From the NCBI GenBank assembly GCA_023428755.1, contig JAEYWX010000012.1, positions 248,001 through 312,000 of the forward strand: a DNA stretch of 64,000 nucleotides. Reading direction: 5' to 3'. Origin of the DNA: Bacteroidota bacterium (GTDB lineage: Bacteria > Bacteroidota > Bacteroidia > Chitinophagales > Chitinophagaceae). A program made the position numbers and the translations under genes. The stretch's first letter is position 1, and each line of letters opens with the position of its first letter. This document shows, in pieces, positions 25,594-34,468 of this stretch. The notes beneath the pieces are model-generated. The model was not told the origin of the DNA. It saw only the letters and a program-made list of their open reading frames with translations, and searched no databases.

Positions 25594-26070
25594 TCACAAC
25601 AAACCAAACTGGCGTAGATGGTGCGTTACATGTTTGTAATGCAGCCGTACCCATTCTTCGTAATTCAGTTCACCAAAAACCGGATGTTCTGCTGTGATAT
25701 CCGGTTCATCAGCATACAGCTGAAAAAAATAATTCACTTCTGCAAGCAATTCCTGCTTTGCTTCTTCAACCGTTTCATAGCGATGCGGAAACGGCTCTTC
25801 GCCGATGATGTTTGCCGGAGCTTTGGTGTTTTCACGAAAGGGTTTGTCACTCATTAAAAATTCTTTGAGCTTGGGCATGTGCTCGGGTGGCGATACCAGC
25901 GGATAGTGCTGCTTACCGGTTGATACCTGTATAAAATCGGCCACATGTTCCAGCATTTGCTGAAAATCCATCTTGCCCCACTTTGCTGTAGCATTACTGT
26001 TAGCCTGTTGTAACAGTGCCGGAAATGTTTCTTTTATAAATTGTTCTTTCTCTGTGAGCATACGCATCAT
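25594..26070 (-). CDS. DinB/DUF1569-like protein
   Basis: A 158-residue, probably four-helix protein. Histidines in MLEHVADF (near residue 41) and in the C-terminal helix HYKHVTHHLRQFG recall the metal-binding triad of DinB/YfiT-like proteins, which often act as thiol-dependent S-transferases. It lies 78 nt upstream of paaZ on the same strand and may belong to the same unit. Start choice is uncertain, as three methionines fall within the first four codons. Function is not known; the family call is tentative. Confidence 0.6.
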   Translation of the reverse strand: MMRMLTEKEQFIKETFPALLQQANSNATAKWGKMDFQQMLEHVADFIQVSTGKQHYPLVSPPEHMPKLKEFLMSDKPFRENTKAPANIIGEEPFPHRYETVEEAKQELLAEVNYFFQLYADEPDITAEHPVFGELNYEEWVRLHYKHVTHHLRQFGLL

Positions 26071-26205
26071 TTTAAAAACAAAGAAACAGCAGCTTGCTGC
26101 GTTTTACAACTATCCCATTCATAAATCTTACAGTTCTGTGACTTTTCGCTGTAATACCGATATTCTTTTACTTTTTTTTACCATTTTCAGAAATTGTATT
26201 CGTGC

Positions 26206-26213
26206 TACCTTTG
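26206..26213 (+). promoter_or_regulatory. Promoter -7 box for the small protein before the RND operon
   Basis: TACCTTTG fits TAnnTTTG and ends 7 nt before a GTG start at 26221. An in-frame ATG at 26194 lies upstream of the box and would not be transcribed from it. Confidence 0.6.
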
Positions 26214-26220
26214 CAGCTTC

Positions 26221-26586
26221 GTGAAAAAAATCATTTCATTTATCTTGGTTCTGCTGTTTGTAAACAGTGCACTCCTGTTACCACAGGTGCCGGAATCGTT
26301 TACAGCTCAGCGTGAGGGTAGCGACGACCACATGGGTTCGCTGATTGAATGGGTGACTGAAATATTACTGGAGCAGAAAGATGATACTCCTGACGAAAAA
26401 GATGACAAAACGCTTGATAACAGTATTGAAGAAACCTATTGTCATCGTTTATTTCAACGAAGCGATCTTATACCACACCCTGCAATTACAGGTAACAAAC
26501 AGAAATTTGCAGAATACCGTGAAGGAAGTTTACCCATTCTTACTTCCGATGTAATTGCTCCACCTCCCGAGCAAAAGCATTCATAA
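26221..26586 (+). CDS. Small exported or anchored protein upstream of RND operon
   Basis: A 121-residue protein with no family that I recognise. It starts with a GTG (VKKIISFILVLLFVNSALLL), giving a signal peptide or anchor, followed by a hydrophilic, strongly acidic middle (DDTPDEKDDKTLD) and a proline-rich tail. The GTG start is favoured because the TACCTTTG promoter box sits just 7 nt upstream, which gives a very short or absent leader. It ends 101 nt before the efflux adaptor gene and may be cotranscribed with it; a link to efflux is only positional. Confidence 0.5.
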   Translation: MKKIISFILVLLFVNSALLLPQVPESFTAQREGSDDHMGSLIEWVTEILLEQKDDTPDEKDDKTLDNSIEETYCHRLFQRSDLIPHPAITGNKQKFAEYREGSLPILTSDVIAPPPEQKHS

Positions 26587-26638
26587 TTTTTTTTATTGAT
26601 TCATGGTTGCAATATGCAGCCATTGTAGTATTTAATTC

Positions 26639-26657
26639 ATCTGGTCGGTGACCAGAT
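26639..26657. promoter_or_regulatory. Operator-like inverted repeat before the RND efflux operon
   Basis: ATCTGGTC-GGT-GACCAGAT has perfect 8-base arms and a 3-base centre, 30 nt before the adaptor ATG. Its size suits a TetR- or MarR-type repressor. A hairpin in the transcript is the alternative. Confidence 0.45.
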
Positions 26658-26687
26658 CTGTATTGTACCATCCAAAAAATTTACTGT

Positions 26688-27827
26688 ATGAACTATTGCC
26701 AGACAAAATCTGCCGCAGTATATGTATTGTTGTTCGCCGCTTTACCCATTACCATTTTTTCTTGCGCATCGAAACAGAAAGAGACAGATACCAAAGCTGA
26801 AAAATACCAGGTCATCAAACCAATGTTGGTTGATACGGTCTATCAGGAAGAATATGTTGCAGAAATTCATGCATTGCAAAATGTTGAGATTCGCACTCGT
26901 GTAAAAGGGTTTATTGAACACATTCATGTTGACGAAGGAAAAGAAGTAGCTGCAGGACAATTACTGTTTACACTCAGCAGCCGATCGTATAAAGAAGACT
27001 TATTAAAAGCAAATGCACAATTAAAAAGTGCAACTGCCGAATTAAAAGCAATAGAAGTAGAATTAAAAAATACAAAGTCGCTCGTAGAAAAAAATATCGT
27101 TTCCAAAACAGAGCTGGAAATGGTACAGGCAAAGAAAGAAGCGATACAGGCAAAAATAGACGAAGCCAATTCTGCTATTGCCATGGCAAAACTCAATCTT
27201 TCATTTACAGAGGTACGTGCACCATTCAATGGTGTTATCAATCGCATTCCCAACAAACGGGGAAGCCTTGTTGAAGAAGGTACATTGCTCACAACTATTT
27301 CCAACAACAAAGAAGTATTTGCGTATTTCAACTTATCAGAAAGTGATTATTTAAACTACATCACCGCAGGTAAGAAAGAGCAGTTTAAGACTGCACAGTT
27401 GCTGCTTGCTAACAACAGTATGTACGATCATACCGGCACCATTGAAGTATCGGAGAGTGAGTTCGATGCCTCATCGGGCAATATTGCGTTCCGTGCACGT
27501 TTTCCCAATCCGGAAGCAATACTGAAACATGGCGGTAACGGAAAAATTATTATTACCAAGCCACTCACCAATGCAATGCTGGTTCCATTGCGTTCCACTT
27601 TTGAAATACAGGATAAAGTATTTGTATTTGCTGTTGATGAAAAAAATAAGGCTGTACAAAAAACCATTATTCCTAAAATGCGCATTCCGCATTACTATGT
27701 TGTAGAACGGGGCATTACAAAAGATGACAAAATAGTGTACGAAGGAGTAGAGAATGTGAAAGATGGCGATGCCATCAACCCACAACTCATCCAACCTGAA
27801 CCCGCAACGTACATCAGCAAAAACTAA
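26688..27827 (+). CDS. RND efflux periplasmic adaptor (MFP) lipoprotein
   Basis: A 379-residue AcrA/MexA-type membrane fusion protein, the periplasmic link between the pump and the outer-membrane channel. The signal peptide ends in a lipobox with C26 (ITIFSC), so it is lipid-anchored. The lipoyl-like halves (HVDEGKEVAAGQLLF and LSFTEVRAPFNGVINRIPNKRG) flank a helical hairpin at about 95-165. It is the first gene of a complete tripartite operon (9-nt gap to the pump), preceded by an inverted repeat that may be its operator. Confidence 0.92.
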   Translation: MNYCQTKSAAVYVLLFAALPITIFSCASKQKETDTKAEKYQVIKPMLVDTVYQEEYVAEIHALQNVEIRTRVKGFIEHIHVDEGKEVAAGQLLFTLSSRSYKEDLLKANAQLKSATAELKAIEVELKNTKSLVEKNIVSKTELEMVQAKKEAIQAKIDEANSAIAMAKLNLSFTEVRAPFNGVINRIPNKRGSLVEEGTLLTTISNNKEVFAYFNLSESDYLNYITAGKKEQFKTAQLLLANNSMYDHTGTIEVSESEFDASSGNIAFRARFPNPEAILKHGGNGKIIITKPLTNAMLVPLRSTFEIQDKVFVFAVDEKNKAVQKTIIPKMRIPHYYVVERGITKDDKIVYEGVENVKDGDAINPQLIQPEPATYISKN

Positions 27828-27836
27828 AGAACCAAC

Positions 27837-30800
27837 ATGACATCGAAGTTTATTCATCGCCCGGTATTATCCATTGTAATATCGGTGATTATCACTTTGC
27901 TTGGACTTTTATCGTTAACACAACTACCCGTAACACAGTTCCCAGATATTGCTCCACCCGAAGTAACAGTAACGAGTAAGTACACAGGTGCCAATGCAGA
28001 AACAGTTGTAAAAGCAGTTGTTACTCCGCTTGAACGTGCCATTAATGGTGTACCCGGCATGGCGTACATGTCGTCTGTATCGGGTAACGATGGTACCAGT
28101 GTAATTCAGATTGTATTTAAAGAAGGAACTGATCCTGATGTGGCTGCTGTAAACGTGCAGAACCGTGTATCATCAACACTCGATGAACTTCCGGAAGAAG
28201 CAATCAAAGCCGGTGTAATTGTAGAGAAGGTGCAGAACAGTATGTTGATGTACCTGAACATCCTCGGTTCCGATACAACGCTTGACGAAAAATTCCTGTT
28301 CAACTTTACCGACATTAATATTCTGCCAGAGCTGAAACGTATTGAAGGTGTAGGTTTTGCCGACATCATGGGCTCCCGTGAATACGCCATGCGTATCTGG
28401 TTAAAGCCCGACAAAATGGTGATGTATAATCTGTCTGCTACAGAAGTAATTGCCATGCTTAAAGCGCAGAACGTAGAAGCAGCACCGGGAAAAATTGGTG
28501 AGAGTTCAGGTAAGGCCGCTCAATCGTTACAGTATGTATTGAAGTATACCGGCAAGCACAACAGCAAAGAATCGTATGAAAATATGGTGTTACGCAGTGA
28601 AGAAGGAAGTGAGCTGTTACGTTTGAAAGATATTGCAGATGTGGAATTCGACTCACAGGAGTACGATGTGTTATCGAAAGAAAACGGTAAGCCGTCTGCT
28701 GCTATCATGATCAAGCAACGGCCGGGCACCAATGCAAAAGATGTTATTCAAAATATCAAAAACCGGATGCAGGAAATTAAAGCAGCTTCGTTTGCACCCG
28801 GCATGGATTACACTATTAGCTACGATGTATCTGCTTTTCTGGATGCATCCATCAGCGAAGTAATTAAAACATTGATCGAAGCATTTATTCTTGTAGCGTT
28901 GGTGGTGTTTATCTTTTTGCAGGACGGTCGCTCAACCATCATACCTATTCTTGCCGTTCCTGTTTCATTGATCGGCACGTTCTTCTTTATGCAGCTGATG
29001 GGTTTTTCACTCAACCTCATTACCTTGTTTGCATTGGTGCTTGCTATAGGTATTGTGGTGGATAATGCCATCGTAGTGGTAGAAGCAGTGCACGAAAAAA
29101 TGGAACGAACGGGTATGGGTGCACGCCGTGCAACCGAACAGGCCATGCGTGAAATCAGCGGCGCTATCATTGCTATCACCTTAGTAATGTCGGCAGTGTT
29201 TGTACCTGTTGCATTTATGGAAGGGCCAACAGGAATTTTCTATCGCCAGTTCTCCTTAACCATGGCGGTATCCATTGTGTTATCGGGTGTAACAGCGTTG
29301 ACCTTAACGCCTGCGTTGTGTATGATGTTTTTGAAAAATCCACATGCAGCAAATGCGCATCATCCAAAAAAGAAAAATCTGCTTACACGTTTCTTTGATG
29401 GTTTTAATAAATGGTACAATGGTTTATCGGCACGGTATAAAAAGTTACTCAGCATTATTGCCAACCGCAGAGTAATTACGTTTGGAGCTTTGCTGTTGTT
29501 TACTGCAAGTGCAGGGCTTGTTGGCAAACTTGTTCCATCTGGTTTTATTCCAAACGAAGACCAGGGCGCTATCTATGCCAACATCACTACGCCATCAGGT
29601 GCAACACTGGAGCGTACAGATAAAGTGGTTGATGAAGTACAACGGATCGCACAAAAGATGGATGCGGTAAGTTCCGTATCAGGTCTTTCGGGTTACAGTG
29701 TATTATCCGAAGGTGTGGGTGCGGTGTATGGTATGAACCTGATCAGTTTAAAAAACTGGAAAGAACGTAAACAATCCGATGCTGAAATTATTCGTGAGCT
29801 GGAAGAAAAAACCAAACACATAAAAGATGCAAACATCGAGTTCTTTACACCACCACCTGTACCTGGTTATGGTAACTCCAGTGGTTTTGAATTGCGTTTG
29901 CTTGATCGTACCGGTAGCGGTGATCTGCAAAAATTACAGCAGGCAGCAGATGCATTTGTTGCAGAGTTAAACAAACGGCCCGAAATCAACAACACCTTTA
30001 CCACTTTCAATGCAAAGTTTCCGCAATACCTCTTGCACATCGATGGGGATCTTGCTGCACAAAAAGGAATTACTGCTGATAATGCCATGGGTACATTACA
30101 AACACTCATCGGTAGTGAATATGCCACCAACTTTATTCGTTTTGGTCAACTGTACAGAGTAATGGTACAAGCGTTGCCGCAATACCGAGCACAACCTGAT
30201 GATCTGTTGAAACTGTACATCAAAAACGATAAAGGCGAAATGGTTCCGTTCTCCTCGTTCTTGCGTGTAGAAAAAGTGTACGGACCCGAACAGGTGACAC
30301 GTTACAACATGTATCCTTCGGCGATGATCAACGGACAACCTGCTGCAGGTTATAGCAGCGGACAAGCCATTGCAGCGATTAAAGAAGTAGCAGCAACAAA
30401 ATTGCCGAAAGGTTATGGTTACGATTGGGCAGGTTCATCGAGAGACCAGGCGAATGCAGGTAACCAGGCCATTTATATTTTCATCATCTGTTTGTTATTT
30501 GTGTATTTACTACTTGCAGCACAGTACGAAAGTTTCTTACTGCCGTTCCCTGTAATTCTTTCATTGCCTGTGGGTGTGTTTGGCGCATTATTCATGCTAA
30601 TGTTGATGGGACTTGAAAACAACATCTATGCACAAATTGCCATGATCATGCTCATTGGTATTTTGGGTAAGAACGCCATCCTCATTATTGAGTTTGCCGC
30701 TATGAAACATCGGGACGGCATGAAACCATTACAGGCAGCCATAGAAGCAGCAGCACTTCGTTTACGTCCTATTCTCATGACATCTTTTGCCTTTATTGCC

Positions 30801-31004
30801 GGATTAATTCCGTTGATGCTGGCATCAGGTGCTGGCGAGATCGGTAATAAAACAATTGGTTCTGCAGCAGCTGGCGGTATGTTGTTCGGCACCATTCTCG
30901 GTGTCATCATCATCCCTGGATTGTATGTTGTATTTGCAACAATCTCCGACCGACATAATAAAAACAAACGCAAAGAAGAAAAACCATTCACCGAAACAGT
31001 ATAA
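27837..31004 (+). CDS. RND multidrug efflux pump, inner-membrane subunit (HAE1)
   Basis: A 1055-residue proton-driven transporter of the AcrB/MexB type, normal in length, with twelve membrane segments and two large periplasmic loops. Family marks include PDIAPPEVTV near residue 40 and the TM10 lysine K945 (GKNAILIIEF). In TM4 the proton-relay pair of AcrB (Asp-Asp) reads D409-N410 (VVDNAIVVVE), so only one acidic residue is present. The N-terminus and C-terminus (KRKEEKPF) are cytoplasmic. The adaptor and channel genes flank it with 9-nt and 3-nt gaps. The drug or solute range cannot be predicted. Confidence 0.95.
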   Translation: MTSKFIHRPVLSIVISVIITLLGLLSLTQLPVTQFPDIAPPEVTVTSKYTGANAETVVKAVVTPLERAINGVPGMAYMSSVSGNDGTSVIQIVFKEGTDPDVAAVNVQNRVSSTLDELPEEAIKAGVIVEKVQNSMLMYLNILGSDTTLDEKFLFNFTDINILPELKRIEGVGFADIMGSREYAMRIWLKPDKMVMYNLSATEVIAMLKAQNVEAAPGKIGESSGKAAQSLQYVLKYTGKHNSKESYENMVLRSEEGSELLRLKDIADVEFDSQEYDVLSKENGKPSAAIMIKQRPGTNAKDVIQNIKNRMQEIKAASFAPGMDYTISYDVSAFLDASISEVIKTLIEAFILVALVVFIFLQDGRSTIIPILAVPVSLIGTFFFMQLMGFSLNLITLFALVLAIGIVVDNAIVVVEAVHEKMERTGMGARRATEQAMREISGAIIAITLVMSAVFVPVAFMEGPTGIFYRQFSLTMAVSIVLSGVTALTLTPALCMMFLKNPHAANAHHPKKKNLLTRFFDGFNKWYNGLSARYKKLLSIIANRRVITFGALLLFTASAGLVGKLVPSGFIPNEDQGAIYANITTPSGATLERTDKVVDEVQRIAQKMDAVSSVSGLSGYSVLSEGVGAVYGMNLISLKNWKERKQSDAEIIRELEEKTKHIKDANIEFFTPPPVPGYGNSSGFELRLLDRTGSGDLQKLQQAADAFVAELNKRPEINNTFTTFNAKFPQYLLHIDGDLAAQKGITADNAMGTLQTLIGSEYATNFIRFGQLYRVMVQALPQYRAQPDDLLKLYIKNDKGEMVPFSSFLRVEKVYGPEQVTRYNMYPSAMINGQPAAGYSSGQAIAAIKEVAATKLPKGYGYDWAGSSRDQANAGNQAIYIFIICLLFVYLLLAAQYESFLLPFPVILSLPVGVFGALFMLMLMGLENNIYAQIAMIMLIGILGKNAILIIEFAAMKHRDGMKPLQAAIEAAALRLRPILMTSFAFIAGLIPLMLASGAGEIGNKTIGSAAAGGMLFGTILGVIIIPGLYVVFATISDRHNKNKRKEEKPFTETV

Positions 31005-31007
31005 GTA

Positions 31008-32435
31008 ATGAAACAAATTTATATCGCAGCACTTGGTATTGTTGCCGCCAGCTTTTTGTACAGTTGTGTACCAACACAACAGGTGCAGGAAATAAAACCT
31101 GTTGTACTACCCGCATCGTACACCAATACAACAGACAGCAGCAACAGTGCACTTACCAGTCCGCAGGAATTATTTACCGATCCGTATCTCAGGCAACTCA
31201 TCGATACAGCCATTGCCAATAATTACGATTTGCAAATGGCGTTGCAACGCATTCGTATTGCACAATCGGATGTAATACTTGGCAACGGTGCATTAAAACC
31301 AAGAGTTGATGCATCGGTTGTTGCTGCATTGCGCCGTTATGGTTTGTATACGATGGATGGTGCAGGTAACGCCAGCACATTTATGTTACCGGGAAAAATT
31401 GTACCCACTAATCTGCCCGATTATTTTCCGAGTTTTCAATCGAGTTGGGAAATTGATTTGTGGGGAAAGTTAAAGAACAGAAAAAAAGCAGCCGTGTCAC
31501 GTTACCTAGCAAGTACAGAAGGAAAGAATTTTATTCTTACCAACCTTGTAAGTGATCTTGCATTAGCGTACTACGAATTACAATCCATTGATGAAACCAT
31601 CCGCATCATTGATGAAACCATTGTATTGCAACAGCAGGCATTTGAAGTGGTAAAAGCAAAAAAAGAAGCGGCTGTTTTAAATGAGCTTGCAGTAAAGCAA
31701 TTTGAAGCACAGCTCATCAACCTGCAGGCGTTTCGTACCAGTTTATTACAACAGGTGATAGAAACAGAAAGTAGGATCAATTTGCTTGCCGGAAGGTTGC
31801 CGCAAAAAATAGCACACAGCAAAACATTTGCAGCAAATGCGTTTACAGGTACAATTAAACCCGGCATTCCTGCTGCATTGCTGGAGCATCGACCCGATAT
31901 TCGACAGGCTGCATTACTGGTACGTGCAACAAAAGCGGATGTGGCTGCAGCAAAGGCAGCTTTCTATCCATCGTTAAACATTACAGCAGGTATCGGTTAC
32001 CAGGCTTTTCGCCCTGATTTGTTGTTTCAAACACCACAATCAATTGCATATAGTTTGGTTGGAGGAATAGCAGCACCACTCATCAACCGTGCAGGTATAA
32101 AAGCCGCATTCAACACAGCAACTGCAGCGCAACAGGAATCGCTATACCAATACAGTAAAACCATTGTTCATGCTTATACCGAAGTGTACACCGGTTTACT
32201 GCGTGCAGATAATCTGAAGAAAGTCTATCAACTGAAAACAGAAGAAACCAATGCACTTACTCAATCGATTTCCGTTGCGCAGGAATTATTCCGTACAGGA
32301 AGAGCTACTTATCTAGAAGTATTGTATGCACAACAGAATACATTAAAAGCAAAACTGGAATTGGTTGAAACTAGAAAGCAGCAACTGTTTACTTCTATTC
32401 AATTGTACAAGTCGCTGGGCGGCGGATGGCGTTAA
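31008..32435 (+). CDS. Outer-membrane efflux channel lipoprotein (OprM/NodT family)
   Basis: A 475-residue TolC-like channel. The signal peptide ends at the lipobox cysteine C20 (FLYSC). Two structural repeats of the outer-membrane efflux fold are visible, with the conserved HRPDIRQAALLVRATKADVAAAKAAFYPSLN-like segment near 300 and its counterpart near 65-90. It forms the outer-membrane exit of the tripartite pump. The gene follows the pump by 3 nt and ends at a terminator shared with the convergent tsf gene. Confidence 0.93.
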   Translation: MKQIYIAALGIVAASFLYSCVPTQQVQEIKPVVLPASYTNTTDSSNSALTSPQELFTDPYLRQLIDTAIANNYDLQMALQRIRIAQSDVILGNGALKPRVDASVVAALRRYGLYTMDGAGNASTFMLPGKIVPTNLPDYFPSFQSSWEIDLWGKLKNRKKAAVSRYLASTEGKNFILTNLVSDLALAYYELQSIDETIRIIDETIVLQQQAFEVVKAKKEAAVLNELAVKQFEAQLINLQAFRTSLLQQVIETESRINLLAGRLPQKIAHSKTFAANAFTGTIKPGIPAALLEHRPDIRQAALLVRATKADVAAAKAAFYPSLNITAGIGYQAFRPDLLFQTPQSIAYSLVGGIAAPLINRAGIKAAFNTATAAQQESLYQYSKTIVHAYTEVYTGLLRADNLKKVYQLKTEETNALTQSISVAQELFRTGRATYLEVLYAQQNTLKAKLELVETRKQQLFTSIQLYKSLGGGWR

Positions 32436-32456
32436 TCTACAATTCAGATAAAAAGA

Positions 32457-32483
32457 AGAAAGCCCTCATATTGAGGGCTTTCT
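32457..32483. terminator. Bidirectional terminator between RND operon and tsf
   Basis: A 12-bp stem AGAAAGCCCTCA/TGAGGGCTTTCT with a 3-nt loop lies between two convergent transcription units. The plus-strand exit is TTATG and the minus-strand exit is moderately T-rich. Confidence 0.8.
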
Positions 32484-32509
32484 TTATGCATTGAATGAAG
32501 CGATAGCAA

Positions 32510-33346
32510 TTAACCTAACGCTACACGTTTGAATGAAGTTACTTTTACATCGCCTGAAGATTTCAGGTAATCAGCAACACTCTTAGACGCATCTTTTACG
32601 AAAGCTTGTGCCAACAATGTTTGTTCTTTAAAGAACGCATTCATTTTACCTTCAGCGATCTTAGCGATCATTTCTTCAGGTTTGCCGGCCATCTTCGGAT
32701 CTTGTTTCATCAAGTCCATGATGATGTCTTTTTCACGTGCTACAACATCAGCAGGTACGCTGTCAGCATCAACCGCTACAGGGTTCATAGCAGCAATCTG
32801 CATTGCTACGTCTTTACCTGCATCAGCAGCTTCCTTATCTAAGCCAACCAATACACCCATGCGGTAAGCACCGTGAATGTAAGAAGCTACATAAGGGGCT
32901 TCGATACGCTCAAATTTGCTGACACCGATTTTTTCGCCGATAGCAGCTAATTTATCGTTGATGAGGTCGGCAACTTTTGCACCGTTTACTTCAGCAGCAT
33001 TCAGTTCTTCTGCACTCTTTACATCGTTTGCTACAGCAGCATCTGCAATAGATTGTGCAAAAGCAACGAAGTCTGCATTCTTACTTACGAAATCAGTTTC
33101 GCAGCTGATGCATACAACAAAACCAACTTTATGGTCGGCACTTGTTTGTGCAATTACCACACCTTCTTTCGCTTCACGGTCGCTACGCTTTGCAGCCACT
33201 TTTTGGCCTTGCTTACGTAACCAGTCGATCGCTGCTTCAAAATCACCGTTTGTTTCAGTTAACGCTTTACGGCAATCCATCATACCTGCACCAGTTGCCT
33301 GGCGAAGCTTATTAATATCCTGTGCACTAATTGTTACAGTTGACAT
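32510..33346 (-). CDS. tsf: Elongation factor Ts
   Basis: A 278-residue guanine-nucleotide exchange factor for EF-Tu. The N-terminal UBA-like domain (residues 1-55, LRQATGAGMMDCRKAL) and the TDFV motif (CETDFVSKN near residue 82) that contacts EF-Tu are clear. It is the last gene of the rplM-rpsI-rpsB-tsf operon. The 134-nt gap to rpsB holds a long imperfect hairpin that may uncouple its expression from rpsB. Confidence 0.97.
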   Translation of the reverse strand: MSTVTISAQDINKLRQATGAGMMDCRKALTETNGDFEAAIDWLRKQGQKVAAKRSDREAKEGVVIAQTSADHKVGFVVCISCETDFVSKNADFVAFAQSIADAAVANDVKSAEELNAAEVNGAKVADLINDKLAAIGEKIGVSKFERIEAPYVASYIHGAYRMGVLVGLDKEAADAGKDVAMQIAAMNPVAVDADSVPADVVAREKDIIMDLMKQDPKMAGKPEEMIAKIAEGKMNAFFKEQTLLAQAFVKDASKSVADYLKSSGDVKVTSFKRVALG

Positions 33347-33383
33347 TGTATAAAATTTGAAAATTTAAAATCAGGTTTATTCG

Positions 33384-33433
33384 AAAATGCTTTCTGCAAA
33401 AGTTCATGATTCAACTTAAGCAGAAAGCATTTT
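33384..33433 (-). promoter_or_regulatory. Long hairpin between rpsB and tsf
   Basis: A 14-bp stem AAAATGCTTTCTGC/GCAGAAAGCATTTT is followed by a 2x2 internal loop, a 5-bp inner stem AAGTT/AACTT and an 8-nt loop. It lies in the transcript between rpsB and tsf and could act as an attenuator, a processing site or a binding site. Confidence 0.5.
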
Positions 33434-33480
33434 TATTTTATGAGATTGTTATACTTCTCAAGGCTTACTTTCTGCAAAAA

Positions 33481-34374
33481 TTATCTTGCAGATGTACGCT
33501 TTTGTGTACTTGGTACACGACGCTTTGGTGCGCCACCAGGACCACCGGCATTACCACCGGGACCACGGCCACCGCCACGATTACCACCACGACCACCTCT
33601 GTCACGACCGCCTTCTTCACCTTCATCAAAGCGTGGACCTTTTTCTTCCACTTCTTCTGAATCATCTTCTTCTTTTTCAACCTGGCGTTCAGCTAAACCT
33701 TCAGCAATAGCTGCAGTGATGTATTGTGTAATGATAGCGATCGATTTTGTTGCATCATCATTACCCGGAATGAAGTAATCAACTTTGTTTGGATCGCAGT
33801 TTGTATCAACCACACCAAAAGTTGTAACGCCTAAACGTTTTGCTTCAGCCAAAGCAATGTGCTCATGACCAATATCAACCAGGAACAATGCAGCAGGGAT
33901 ACGGCTCATGTTTGCGATACCACCCAATACTTTTTCCATTTTCTCTTTATCACGGCTCAATTGCAGACGCTCTTTCTTTGTAATACTGTCGAAAGAACCA
34001 TCGTTCAACATTTTTTCAATGCTCTGCATTTTCTTAACACTCTTACGAACAGTGTTGAAGTTGGTTAACATACCACCCAACCAACGGTCGGTTACGTAAG
34101 GCATGTTTACTTTTTGTGCGCACTCAGTAACAATTTCTTTTGCTTGCTTCTTTGTTGCTACAAACATGATTTTTTTACCACTGCGTGCCAATTGCTTCAT
34201 GGCAGCTGCAGTTTCCTGCAAACCTTCAACAGTTTTGTTGAGGTCGATGATGTGAATACCTTTCTTTTCAGCAAAGATGTAAGGCAACATCTTGGGATTC
34301 CACTTCTTCTTCAGGTGACCGAAATGCACACCTGCTTCGAGTAATTGCTGTTGTAATGAAGTGTTATTTTCCAT
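33481..34374 (-). CDS. rpsB: 30S ribosomal protein S2 with Gly/Arg-rich tail
   Basis: A 297-residue small-subunit protein. The S2 core spans residues 1-230 with landmarks LLEAGVHFGHLKKKWNPKM and IPGNDDATKSIAIITQYITAAIAEG. The C-terminal extension of about 65 residues starts with an acidic stretch (EKEEDDSEEVEEK) and continues as an RGG-rich, disordered segment. The core binds the platform/neck side of the 30S subunit. The extension is longer than in the E. coli protein (about 240 residues). It lies between rpsI and tsf in the ribosomal operon. Confidence 0.97.
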   Translation of the reverse strand: MENNTSLQQQLLEAGVHFGHLKKKWNPKMLPYIFAEKKGIHIIDLNKTVEGLQETAAAMKQLARSGKKIMFVATKKQAKEIVTECAQKVNMPYVTDRWLGGMLTNFNTVRKSVKKMQSIEKMLNDGSFDSITKKERLQLSRDKEKMEKVLGGIANMSRIPAALFLVDIGHEHIALAEAKRLGVTTFGVVDTNCDPNKVDYFIPGNDDATKSIAIITQYITAAIAEGLAERQVEKEEDDSEEVEEKGPRFDEGEEGGRDRGGRGGNRGGGRGPGGNAGGPGGAPKRRVPSTQKRTSAR

Positions 34375-34426
34375 TATAATTTGTTTATCGTTTTTTGTTT
34401 CTTGTTTCCTGTTTGGCAGCGGGAAA

Positions 34427-34446
34427 GTGGTTTAACAATAAACCAC
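34427..34446 (-). promoter_or_regulatory. Hairpin between rpsI and rpsB
   Basis: An 8-bp stem GTGGTTTA/TAAACCAC with a 4-nt loop lies 22 nt past the rpsI stop, in the 94-nt spacer before rpsB. There is no long T-run, so it may be a processing or stability element. Confidence 0.35.
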
Positions 34447-34468
34447 AAACCCACAACCATAAACTATA

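Noticed and set aside
26137..26150. TGTGACTTTTCGC, shared with the dyad at 1179-1194
   Set aside because: Only the left half-site matches a CRP/FNR dyad, and a 13-base match between two places is expected by chance in 64 kb.
33406..33660. Threonine-rich plus-strand frame
   Set aside because: It is antisense to the RGG tail of S2 and carries no signal of its own.
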